Shown in pieces: positions 9,973 through 20,035 of a stretch of DNA of 64,000 nucleotides. The notes under the pieces were generated by a model. It did no database searches. It was given only the letters and a program-made list of their open reading frames with translations, and had not been told where the DNA came from. A program made the translations under genes and the position numbers. Every line of letters starts with the position of its first letter. Position 1 is the stretch's first letter. The stretch lies in NCBI GenBank assembly GCA_029582165.1, contig CM055877.1, forward strand, positions 36,724,749 to 36,788,748, read 5' to 3'. This DNA comes from Portulaca oleracea. Taxonomy: Eukaryota > Streptophyta > Magnoliopsida > Caryophyllales > Portulacaceae.

Positions 9973-11181
9973 GGTAAATTGTGTGAGCCCCTGCCGCCAC
10001 GTGTCAGCTCACCATTGGTCCTAACTCAAGGTCGATCGGCCCCCAAGACTGACTTCAGTAATTTTGTTGAATGGTTTCCTGCATGTCCTTCAAAAACTGA
10101 ATTGTACGCGCCGAAAGATTCCTTCTTGAATTGGTGGTCGGTCGACCTTGAAGAGAGGGTATTTTGTCCTCTTTGTCCTTGCCCATTCCCAATGACGTGC
10201 AACTTTCCAAAGCCATGCATGACCCAAACGTGCCCAATAAGAAGAGTGTGCTCTTTTCAAGATCAAAGCCTCCATTTCCAAATGAAAACAGTTCCCAATG
10301 GCCATGCACGCAATCCAAGGTAAGTTCTCAGGATCAAAATTGAAAATCATCATAACTGACACAAAACCATTTTTTGCATTTTGCAGGAAAATAAGGGCAA
10401 CAATCGGCGAAGTCCCTCGGCATTGAATAGCCATCATCATCATCATCATCAACGGCTTCCAGCCTTGCGTCTGGTTAGTCTCGACATCTAGCCTCGCGTT
10501 CAGTTTGTCAGCATTATCATCGTCACATCAAAAAAATCAAAAACAGGGTCGCCAATCGGCGTAAGTCCCCATCATCATTATCAATCCCGAGCCACCGACA
10601 CAGTTTCAGTGAAGTCTCGACAAACAGGGCCATCGGCAGAGTTAAGATGCAGTCCCAATCCTAAACCATCGGCAGAGTTTCGATGAAGTCTCAACCCCCA
10701 GGCCATCGACATCGCGATCGATGAAGTCCTGCGGCATTGATAATGCCAACAATCATCAACCGACACCGGGAAAGACTGGAACCGACACTGGGAAAAACCA
10801 AAAAATCAAGTCCAAGACCCATCAGCATCGAGTAAGGCGTCAGTCTCGCCTAAGATCACCGATCGGCGCAAGTTCGCCAACCGCGACACAGGACCTAGCT
10901 TCCAAGTGTCAGCCCACACCTTCAAGTAGGATGTCATCAAACGTCCGAGATCATAGCAAGTAGGACGTCATCAAACGTCCGAGATCGCCCCAAGTAGAGC
11001 ATCATTCTTGCTCGAGATCACCAATCGGCGCAGGTTCGCCAACCGCGATGCAGGACTCAGCTTCCAAGCATCCCTCTAGGCTTTGCACTTGACAAAGTTA
11101 TATCCTCAGGCTTTGCATTCTAAAGTCATATCCTCAATCGGTGTCCATCAAATCAAGACTAGTCCTATCCTCGGACTCAAT
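9973..11181 (+). repeat. Tandem and dispersed short repeats in the 3' region of G
   Basis: No gene. A CAT microsatellite lies at about 10432-10452. Imperfect 40-50-bp units built around CATCGGCAGAGTTTCGATGAAGTC recur at about 10595-10740. A roughly 50-bp block starting GATCACC(G/A)ATCGGCGCA occurs at about 10855 and 11026. A 35-bp unit containing GTCATCAAACGTCCGAGATC repeats in tandem at about 10925-10990. CTCAGGCTTTGCA-type repeats lie near 11085-11135. Such arrays near the 3' end are common in Tat/Ogre elements. Confidence 0.65.
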
Positions 11182-11182
11182 C

Positions 11183-11196
11183 AAAGTTGGGGCTCT
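11183..11196 (+). promoter_or_regulatory. Polypurine tract of element G
   Basis: CAAAGTTGGGGCTCT lies directly before the LTR start TGTAGACACC, as expected for the plus-strand primer of a Tat-type element. Confidence 0.65.
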
Positions 11197-11493
11197 TGTA
11201 GACACCGAGATTTTGACGCATAAGATAATATAAAAATAAGAGCGCAAGAAATAAAAAAAGATTCTATAAATGCATGCATTTTACATGTATTTTGTTCACC
11301 TAAAATCACATGCATAATCACATGTGGTTCATCCTAGCTACATGAACATTTTTTATATAAAAATGAAGCCATGCAAACCCTAAAAGCAAACGCCAGAGGT
11401 CGCGAGATCGAATCCTTGCAAGAACACTCAAAAACACTCTCAAAAGCTAAAATAAACACATGCACTTACCGTCCAGTGTGAATGGCAACTTCC
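11197..11493 (+). repeat. G 3' LTR, first part
   Basis: Begins TGTAGACACC and stops at the CTTCC duplication (11489-11493), where H inserted. It continues at 56485. Confidence 0.7.
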
Positions 11494-13029
11494 TGCAACG
11501 TGGTTTGTGAGACCTCGGTTTTTATCATTCTTCTCGAGGAGCGAGGGGCCTTGGTCATAGAAACTAGGTCTAAGGTCGGAATGAGATTGCTAAGGTAAGG
11601 ATATCGGTTGAAAGGGGTAACAACGCAAGAAACAAAACTAAGGTCGGTCAAGGGAAGGAAATGGGCTTCAGAGGCTTTTTGGGATACAAACGGGGATGAG
11701 GAAATGGGTTTTTACAACAAGGGAATAATAAAGAGGGAAAATCAAGTGGTAATTCCGTTAGAAAATACCCACCGAGCTTCCTCTTTCGAGGATAGTCCGG
11801 ATTAACTTCCCCAAAGTCCACCACGGACTCGGAGGGTTAATAAAACGGAATTCCCTAGTTAACCTCCTTCCACTTCGTGGGTGAGCATTAACTATCCCGA
11901 CTCCAACCTTCCAACACAAGTGTTGGATGTATTCGGGAGCCTTCGGACCCAAATACATCCCACTTGAGGGAAGGGAAGGAGTGGGAAATTGATTTCCCAA
12001 CTTATTACTCACTAATATTGCTAACCCAAACCTAATCACCCATTCACACCCTTAATTATCTCCTAACCCATAGGGTTTCTAGCCATTAATCATGATAAAA
12101 ACTAAGCTAACAACATCCAAACCAACCGTAAGTATGATTTCTATCAACAACAATCAGAAACAAGCAAAACAATTGAAATAGCAAGCAAGAACAATTAAAC
12201 AAGCAAGAAAGTAATTAGCAAAGTAATTAATGAAAGAGTTAAGGGAAGAGAAAACTTATAAAAATGTTGTAGATGAACAAGGAAAAGCAATGGGAATGAT
12301 AATCCAACAATCTCTCAATTGTTTGAATCTTCAATCCTTGAATCACACCAAAAATCCACCAAAACCCTAGAATAATTGAGGCCAATCTCTCACTAAAACT
12401 CACTAATACAAAGCTAGAAATAGAGTCTAAGTCTCTCCAAGATTGTCCCCCAAGAAATCATGAAAAAGGAGTATAAAGACAAGTGAAATCTGTTGGCCAA
12501 AACGCACCGTTTCAAGATCGAAACATGCGCAGGAAACAGGGGAGGTCGCGGGTGCCACCTGTATAGTGGTGGGCGCTACCTTGCAAAATCTGGCTGGCGA
12601 TTTTTCCTTCGTAAGACCGCAGGTGCGGTCCGGGATACCCCGGGTACTGTCTCCCCCGACCCAGCTGAGGTAGCGGGTGCCACGCCCTGGGTGGCGGGGG
12701 CTACCCTCTTGTTTCCTTCCCTTTGTTTCTTCCTTCTTTCCGAGGCATGCAACTCCCATTACGAGAGTCGAAGCGGGTGTTACCTCACTAATTGAAATCA
12801 AAGGTGGGGAAAGTGGTCCCGGGATAACTCCGCCTCGGCTCTCGGTCCGGCTCGGCTCGGGAAATCACCAAAATGGCTCAAAAATGGCTCGTTTTACCTC
12901 GTTTTTGTGTAAAACGCCAAAACCTACAGAATAACCAAAAACATACTAAAAAGCCATGAAAATGAACATGAAACGAGTCAAAAGCCTAAGAATTAAGGCG
13001 TTATTTAGACACAAAAATGGGTCTAAACA
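11494..13029 (-). repeat. H 3' LTR
   Basis: 1536 bp. It contains inverted-repeat-rich sequence at about 12535-12790 (GGTAGC/GCTACC and GACCGC/GCGGTC types) and conserved stem-forming blocks in the leader part at about 11770-12060. The TATA position on the minus strand (near 12476) has drifted from the TATAAATA seen in A. Confidence 0.9.
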
Positions 13030-13491
13030 CCCCCCCACACTTAAACTTTTGCTCGTCCCAAGCAAAACATGACAAAAACAAAAAAGAAAAACTAAACACC
13101 GACTCCTCTGTCGTGAGAGGAAACGAGTGCATTTAGCGTATGCACCAAGCCCTTTGAACCCCCCGGCAGCACGGGTGGATGAGATGGACTTGTGAAGGTT
13201 TGTAGCAGGTATACCCACAAAAGCAAAAGAAAAAGGAGAGAGGGAAAGTGAAAAACAAAACCGAAGAAAATAAAGGAAAAGGAAAAACAGCTTCGCTTCA
13301 CATGCAATCTCAATCAAGAAAACGATATTAATGCTCCAAAAGGAACCGTTATGAGCATCTCACACACACATCGAACCCAAGAGATTGTCAATCTTAAAGG
13401 TTTTCGATGCCGTACACCTCATGCCAAGCGAAACCCCATGTGCGTAAGTGCTAGTGGGTTCTAACTGATTTTGATCGACCCCAAAGACTCA
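13030..13491 (-). other. H 3' untranslated region (distal part), interrupted by A
   Basis: Homologous, in reverse, to the sequence before the 3' LTRs of A and B. It holds the purine tract next to the LTR (13030-13046), a hairpin with arms TTTTGCTCG and CAAGCAAAA (13047-13067) and the conserved CCGGGGGGTTCAAAGGGCTTGG-type block (about 13141-13206). It continues at 43165. Confidence 0.8.
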
Positions 13492-13748
13492 TGTTTAGAC
13501 TCAATTTTCTGTCTAAATGCCGCCTTAATTCTTAGGCTTTTGACTCGTTTCATGCTTAATTTCATGTCTTTTACTATGTTTTTGGTTATTTTTGTAGGTT
13601 TTCGTGTTTTTACTCAAAACGTAGCAAAAAGGGGCTATTTTGTAAAAATTTTGGGAATCCCGAGATTCCCCGGGCTAAAGCCGAGTCAAAGGCGAAGAAG
13701 GAAGCAAGGCGGGATGTCTCGAGCATCGCAAAGATAGAGTTTTGCTGA

Positions 13749-14061
13749 GTTTTGCTGAGGTAACACCTGCTACGTTCAGGGTAGCAGGCGTTACCCATCT
13801 CATTTGCTCGCCATCGCACGCACCAAGACTGTAGCCCCCGCCACCCTTGGCGTAGCGGGCGCCACGCCCAGCATGCTAGCCAACCCGAGAAGGACCGTAC
13901 CTACAGTCCTGGAGACGACACCTACGGTGGCTGTTACACCTGTGCAGGAAGCTAAGTCCCCTAAAGACACCGTATCTACGGTCAGTAGAGACCGCAGGTG
14001 CGAAGAAGAGAAGAATCGCCATGCTCTTTCGCATGACCGTACCTACGGTCTCCTGCGGATT
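13749..14061 (+). repeat. Palindrome array in A 5' LTR
   Basis: Several short inverted repeats, such as GGTAACACCTGCTAC / GTAGCAGGCGTTACC and ACCGTACCTACGGT-type palindromes, packed into about 310 bp that ends about 50 bp before the TATA box. The copy in the 3' LTR is at about 41757-42080. Confidence 0.75.
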
Positions 14062-14113
14062 ATGCCGATTCTGTTATTTGAAATGCTGCGTTTTGTTTAA
14101 CTTCTTTTGCTTG

Positions 14114-14121
14114 TATAAATA
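14114..14121 (+). promoter_or_regulatory. TATA box of A LTR
   Basis: TATAAATACTCC context; the same box is at 42140-42147 in the 3' LTR. Confidence 0.7.
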
Positions 14122-15140
14122 CTCCCCTTGGCGATTAGCTGAGGGGAGGCAATTATCTTAGAATTATCCAGCATTATAGCTATCAATTAGAGTGAGATTA
14201 GAGAGATTTCTTAGTGTTTAGTGGGTGATTACTGTTGGTTTATTGCAAATTGTACTGGATTCCATTGAAGTTCTATTGAAGTTCTGAAGATTATTCTCTA
14301 TTTTGGAGCTTTGATTCTTATCTACTCTTGATCATCCTTCCATTATCATCATCTAATGAACATTTCTTAATCCCTATTCTCTTTACTTTACTTATTATCA
14401 TTTTAATCTCTGTTTTGTTATTGAATTGTTTTGTGTTCATTGTTCTTAGAATATTGTTCTTAATTTCTAGCTTTCTGTTTAGATCATGAACGTTGGAGTT
14501 GTTTATGTTGTTAGAATGATAATTGAGATGATTAGAGGCTAGAACTCTTTGGGTTAGGGAGAAATTAAGGATGTGAGTGGTTAATTTGGCTTGGGTTAGC
14601 AATTCTAGGAGGTAATTTGTAGTGGAGTCAATTTCCCATTCCTATTCTTCCCTCAGGTGGGATGTATTTGAGAACGAAAGTTCTTGAATATATCCAACAC
14701 TTGCGTTGGAAGATAGGAAATGGGATAGTTAATGCTCATCCAAGAAAGTGGAAGGAGGTTAACTAGAGAGTCCCGTTCTTTTAACCCTCCGGGTCCGTGG
14801 TGGGCTTTGAGGAAGTTAATCTGGATTATCCTTGAAAAAGAAAATCCGGTGGGTTTATTCTAACGGGATTGTCAGTTGATTTTTCTACTTTGTTGCTTCC
14901 TAGCTGCGAAACCCTCGTTCTTATTGCCATTTACATTCCGAAATCTCCCGACACCCATTTTTCCATATCGACCGGACATAGTTGTGTTTGTGTTTTGTTT
15001 CCGCTGTTCATCATCTTAAAAACCCTCTAGTTATCTTGTGATCTTGAACCTCACCTAGAGTCAAGTCGCCCTAGTCAAGGCCCTTAGCTCCTCGAGAAGA
15101 ATGATATAAAACCGGGGTACAAAAACTACGTTCCACAAAA

Positions 15141-15158
15141 TGGCGCCATTGCCGGGAG
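15141..15158 (+). promoter_or_regulatory. A primer-binding site, tRNA-Asp
   Basis: TGGCGCCATTGCCGGGAG, five bases after the LTR, matches the tRNA-Asp 3' end with two differences from the perfect site in H (54953-54970). Confidence 0.85.
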
Positions 15159-15272
15159 CAAAGTCACCTAGCTTAGCTTCTTGGTTTTTAGGTTGTTTAA
15201 GATCATTTTCTTTGCTAGAGATTTGGTACCCTTAGTTGTTAAGAATTTGATTCTTCTATTGTTCTATTATGT

Positions 15273-16621
15273 ATGCAGACTCGATCTCGAGGAGGCCGAA
15301 CGCCTAAAGCTCCACCGATTCCGAACCCGGAAAGTATTATTCGCCAAGCGAACGCTAGCTCGAGATGAGGAAGGCGATAAAGGGAGAAAGAGAGGATTGA
15401 AATTCCAATGTCTGACGGAGAACCAGATCCACCTCGTACCTTAGCCTCATATTCATTGCCATCTTTGGGTACGGCAGGCGACCCTATCATATTACCGGCA
15501 TTACCACCAAATGAATGGAGTTTCTACGGAATATATGAAGTTGAAGTTCTTTCCTCTCACCTTGAAGGGGAAGGCATTATTGTGGCTCAACACTTGTCCA
15601 CCGGGTACTTATTCTTCATGGGATGCCCTCAATCGTGATTTTCTTCAAAGGTTATTTCCAAATGATGATACATGTCAATTGAGGCAAGATATTATGAGCT
15701 TCAAAGAAGAATCCGGTGAAACCTTATTCGAAGCATGGGGGAGGTTCAAAGGCCTCCAACGGAGATGTCCTCATCACAATCTGGAAGATTGGCTACTTTT
15801 ACAACATTTCTATTCAGGATTATGTAGTTTTTTTGCGAGAGTTTATCGATCATGCCTCCGGTGGCATGTTTCTCAAGAAGACAGCGGAAGAGGCAAATGT
15901 ATTTCTTCATGAGCTATCTCAAAGCTCTCCACATGGAGGAGGAGGCCGTGGTTCAAGAGAAGGAGTTGCTTCTTTAGAGAGCTAGAGTTGTCATATGTGA
16001 TTATTGTGGAGGACCACATCCTTTGCAATAATGTGGTGAATGCTCATCCGAGCAAGTTCAAGCAGTTTACCCTAACAATAACCTTTTCTATTCCACTCAA
16101 AATCCGGTTCGTCCTCGTGGAAACTATGCCTATAACCAACAAGTCCCACATAACGAAAACCCACCTCCCGGATTTCAAAACCCAAACCGTCTTCCATACC
16201 AACAAAACCCTCACCATGGTCAATCATCTCAAACATCCAAACCACCACAACAAGAATTTTCCATTGAGAAAATTTTGCAAAAGATTTCTTTGACCCAAGA
16301 TAGAGACCAAGCCCGTATCAAGAACCTTGAGTTGCAACTAGCTCAAATGGCACAACAAGCCAAACCTATCCAATCTCTCCCTAGCCAACCTCAACCTAAC
16401 CCCAAGGGGCAACTTAATGCAATTACATTGAGGAGTGGTAGGGAGATTGAGGGTCCTAAAATGGTGGAAGAGGGTGTTTTGGGAGAAAAAGAAGGTGATG
16501 TGGTGGATATTACAAATGAGGAGGATTTGGTAGAAAAAGAAGAGAGTGAGTTTGTTTTTGTGGAGAAAAATGACGAAGTTAGTGAGATGGAGCAAGGAGA
16601 GTTAGTTTTGAGAATGAATTG
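15273..16621 (+). pseudogene. gag: Athila Gag (element A), broken
   Basis: Encodes the capsid/nucleocapsid polyprotein that packages element RNA. The likely start is the ATG at 15273 (MQTRSRGGRTPKAPP). A retrotransposon Gag domain follows at about 15530-15900 (KLKFFPLTLKGKA, FYSSW/TYSSWD, FEAWGRFKGLQRRCPHHN). A zinc knuckle of the Athila form CX2CX3HX4C lies at 15996-16034. A basic/Gln-rich stretch then ends in the AITLRSGRE motif (about 16420) and an acidic tail. Breaks: a TGA soon after the start, a deletion of about 50 codons near 15512-15524 relative to element H, a frameshift near 15800, a TAA inside the knuckle (16029) and a one-base shift near 16620. Confidence 0.85.
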
Positions 16622-17390
16622 ATTGAGAAAGAAAGAGAAGAGAAGGAGAAAGTAAGAAAAGGGAAGGGAGTTGTGATAGAAGAGGAGCCAATTCAAGTTA
16701 TTGAGAAGCCAAAATTACCTCTGGTTGCTTTTCCCGAGCGGTTGGCCAAACCAAAGTCGGATGCTAAATTTTCAAAGTTCATAGAGATGCTCAAGAAACT
16801 TCAAGTGAATATCCCATTCCTAGATGCTATTTCCGAGGTTCCATCCTTTAAGAAGCATTTGAAAGAACTTCTCACTAGCAAGCGTAGAATCCAAGAGAAG
16901 TCTACTATCCACTTGATGGCTGATTGTAGTGCTATTATTGACAACAAAACCCCGGAGAAACTCGCTGACCCCGGGAGTTTTTCTATTGCTTGCACTATCG
17001 GTGACATGAGGATTGGTCGTGCTCTTTGTGATTTAGGGGCCAGTTTGAGTGTCATGCCCTATTCTATTTGCCGGAAGTTGAATCTCGATGATTTGACTCC
17101 CACAACAATCAATCTTCAATTGGTCGATCGTTCCGTGCGTAGACAATTGGGTATATTGGAGGATATTCCGGTCCAAGTGGGCAGATTTTTGATACCATGT
17201 GATTTCGTGATTCTAGAGATGGATGAAGATTCCAACATTCCTATTATTTTGGGAAGGCTATTTCTTGCTACAGCCAGTGGAATGATAGATGTGAAACATG
17301 GTAGTATGTCAATGAATGTGGGAAATGAAACCATTATTTTCAACCTCGAGGGGTCCTTGAAAAATCCTTCATGTGGGGATTCGTGTTATG
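16622..17390 (+). pseudogene. pol: Athila gag tail and aspartic protease (element A), cut by B
   Basis: After a Lys/Glu-rich linker the frame encodes the protease of the polyprotein. The catalytic motif is DLGAS (17030-17044), the Athila variant of D(T/S)G, inside ALCDLGASLSVMPYS; the flap/second-half signature PIILGRLFL follows near 17245. The open frame runs into the left edge of B at 17390 and resumes in the same frame at 26525, so B inserted in coding sequence. This stretch has no stop of its own, unlike gag upstream. Confidence 0.88.
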
Positions 17391-19109
17391 TGTTTAGACC
17401 CAATTTTGTGTCTAAATACCGCCTAAAGCCTTAGGCTTTTGACTTGTTTCGTAGCTTAATTTAATAACTTTTAATGCGTTTTTGGTAATTTTGTAGATTT
17501 CGGAGTTTTTACTCAAAACGTGGTAAAAAGGGCCATTTTTGCACCTATTTTGGGAATCCTGAGATTCCCGAGTCTTGGTCGAGTCGAAGGCGAAGGATTG
17601 TGGAAAGGTCGGGCATGTCAAGGCGCCCAGAAGGCCTTTAGAAGCCAAGCTGGACCGTGGTCACGGTTATGATAACCGCAGCCACGGTGCAGTCAAGTCA
17701 GGAGCAAGGGAAGTTGAGGCCGAGCTAGACCGTGGCCACGGTCATGATGACCGTAGCCACGGTGGGATCAAGCTACGCCCAAGGGAGGAAGGAATGGGAG
17801 CCGAGCAAGACCGTGGCCACGGTCAAGTTGACCGTAGCCACGGTGGGATCATGTCCTGTCTAAAGCAAGAATTGGCCGAGCAAGACCGTGGCCACGGTCT
17901 TGGGAGACCGTAGCCACGACGGTGCGAAGGAGCGAAAAGTTATCTGCCCTAATCGCTAGACCATGCCCACGGTCCAAGGGCAACGTGCCCACGGTGCTAC
18001 GAAGAGAAAAGAGAAATCGCCTGCACTACGCAAGACCGTGGCCACGGTCTCATACACCGTGCCCACGGTCCCCTGCAGATGCATTTTTCCTGTTTTGGTA
18101 AAGTGACGAGTTTTGATAAATAAACTTGGCTTTTATATATTGGTTTTAGGTCTTTTAGCTAAATAGGATCTATAATCATATCCTATAGCACATACTTTAT
18201 CATACTTTTATCACTTTTAAGCTTTCAATTAGAGTGATTAGTGAGAGTTTTTACTTAGATTATTGTTCTTGCACTGGATTCTATTGGATTCCTATTTGAA
18301 GTTTGAAGATCATTCTTATCTTTGGAGCATTGGAGCTTTATTATTTTGGAGTATTTCCTTTAGCATCGAAATCAATGTGCAATTCTTAACCTTTCTCTCT
18401 TTTGTTCATTATTTACTTGTTAATATCTGTTTTTGTTGTTGGAACTGTTGGTGTTTATTGATTGTTGTTTATTGTTAATTTGATTATCCTTTTAAGCATA
18501 AATGAAGTTGTTAATGTTATTAGCATGTTAGTTAGGATGTTTAGAGGCTAGAACCCTAATGGGTTAGGGAGATTTTAAGGGTGTGAATGGGTGATGAGGT
18601 TTGGGTTAGCAATATTAGTGAGTAATTAGTTGGGAAATTAATTTCCCACTCCTATCCTTCCCTCAGGTAGGATGTATTTGGGTTCGAAAGCTCCCGAATA
18701 TATCCAACACTTGTGTTGGAAGGTGGGAATTGGGATAGTTAGTATTCTATTCACGAAAGCGAATAGAAACTAACTAGGAAATTCTATTCTTTGACCCTCC
18801 GGGTCTGTCGATGGACTTTGGGGAAGTTAATCCGGACTATCCTCGGAAGAGGAAGCCCGGTTGGTATTTTCTAACGAAATTACCACTTGATTCTCCCTTC
18901 TTGTTACTCCCTTGTTGCAAAACCCATTTCCTCATCCCCGTTTGCATCCCGAAGTCTCCCGACACCCATTGTTCTCCTTTTTGACCGAACCTTAGTATGT
19001 TTGTGCTGTTTTTACCCTAAACCCTACCTAGAGTCAAGTAGTCATAGTTAAGGCCCCTCACTCCCTGAGAAAGAATGATAAAAACCGAGGTCTACAAACC
19101 ATTGTTACA
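17391..19109 (+). repeat. B 5' LTR
   Basis: 1719 bp. Palindrome array 17652-18072, TATA-like TATATAT at 18134-18140, conserved leader stem-loop blocks about 18590-18870. Confidence 0.93.
17652..18072 (+). repeat. GACCGTGGCCACGGTC palindrome array in B 5' LTR
   Basis: Perfect 16-bp palindrome GACCGTGGCCACGGTC at 17728-17743, 17809-17824, 17884-17899 and 18034-18049, with variants at 17653 and about 17958. Several are paired with a GACCGTAGCCACGGTG partner 5 bp away. Units recur at about 75-85 bp. The 3' LTR has the same array at about 25062-25484. Confidence 0.85.
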
Positions 19110-19114
19110 CAAAA

Positions 19115-19132
19115 TGGCGCCGTTGCCAGGGA
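19115..19132 (+). promoter_or_regulatory. B primer-binding site, tRNA-Asp
   Basis: TGGCGCCGTTGCCAGGGA, five bases after the LTR; one mismatch to the tRNA-Asp 3' end. Confidence 0.88.
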
Positions 19133-19302
19133 GCCAGCGCCCCTAGTTTTAGTTTCTTGGTTTTTGGTTATTTAAGATTGGTTTCACGCTAGAAATTTGT
19201 TTGCGCTAATCCCGATGAATTTGATGCTTCTATTGGTTCTTGTTGGTGCATGTAGGTACGCCCTAATGTTCTACCGAGCATCGTAGGAGGTTCCAAGTCC
19301 TA

Positions 19303-20035
19303 ATGGGTGAGGTCCAAGCTGATTACCCCGTACTCTTCTATCATATGTCGTTCCATCTTCGAGTACGGGAGGGAACCCGATCATCTTACCACCATTACCA
19401 TCCGACGCGGTATTTGAGTTCAAGTCGTGTCTTCTCGATGTTTTTGAAAGTAACCCGTTTCATGGAGATATTTCCGAGAGTCCTATTGCTCATATGGAGA
19501 GATTGGAGAAGCACATTAATTTCATGCATATACCTGGGATATCTTCGGAGTATCTAAAGTTGAAGTTCTTTCCTCTGACACTGAAAGGGAAAGATGAGAT
19601 GTGGCTTGATATATGCCCACTTGGATTTTATTCTTCATGGGAGGTTCTCAAGAGAGATTTTCTTCAAAGATTCTTCCCGTCTGATAAAACATGTAAACTC
19701 TGGCAAGATATTATGAGCTTCAAGCAAGAACCCAGAGAGTCTCTTTTTGAAGCATGGGGAAGATTCAAAGGTCTCCAACGTCAGTGCCCGCACCACAACC
19801 TACCCAACTGGATGCTACTTCAGCACTTTTATTGTGGACTCTTTGATTCTCTCAAAGAATCAATCGATATTGCATCTGGAGGGACATTTTTGAAGAAAAC
19901 TGCAGAGGAGGCCGACAATTCCTTCATGAGCTCGTTCAATATGCTCCCAATTTAGGAGGTTACAAATCAAGAGGAGGAGATTCATCTCTGGAGCAAGATT
20001 CCATTATCACACTTCTTTTAGCTTCTATTTACGAA
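19303..20035 (+). pseudogene. gag: Athila-type Gag of element B, frameshifted
   Basis: Gag domain with the block ISSEYLKLKFFPLTLKGK, a GFYSSWEVLKRDFLQRFF segment, FEAWGRFKGLQRQCPHHN and IDIASGGTFLKKTAEEA (19530-19920), nearly identical to H and close to A. The start codon used in H (48217) is lost here (ATGG changed), so the first usable ATG is 19303. A small deletion just after it shifts the frame until about 19490, and another shift occurs near 19918 before the tail continues in the next entry. Its role would be particle formation; with these breaks it is inactive as written. Confidence 0.85.

Larger units (their letters stand above)
13492..15135 (+). repeat. A 5' LTR
   Basis: 1644 bp, begins TGTTTAGACTC and ends ..TTCCA. 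An array of inverted repeats (13749-14061) is followed by TATAAATA (14114-14121) and then conserved stem-loop blocks in the transcribed leader (14600-14860). Confidence 0.92.

Noticed and set aside
10055..10452. Overlapping antisense and sense frames near 10-10.5 kb
   Set aside because: Mutually overlapping, compositionally biased by CAT repeats and tandem units, no similarity recognised.
17652..18072. Regular palindromes resembling a CRISPR array
   Set aside because: Units are inverted repeats inside a plant LTR, spacing is irregular, spacers are themselves repeated, and no cas genes exist; also duplicated exactly in the other LTR.
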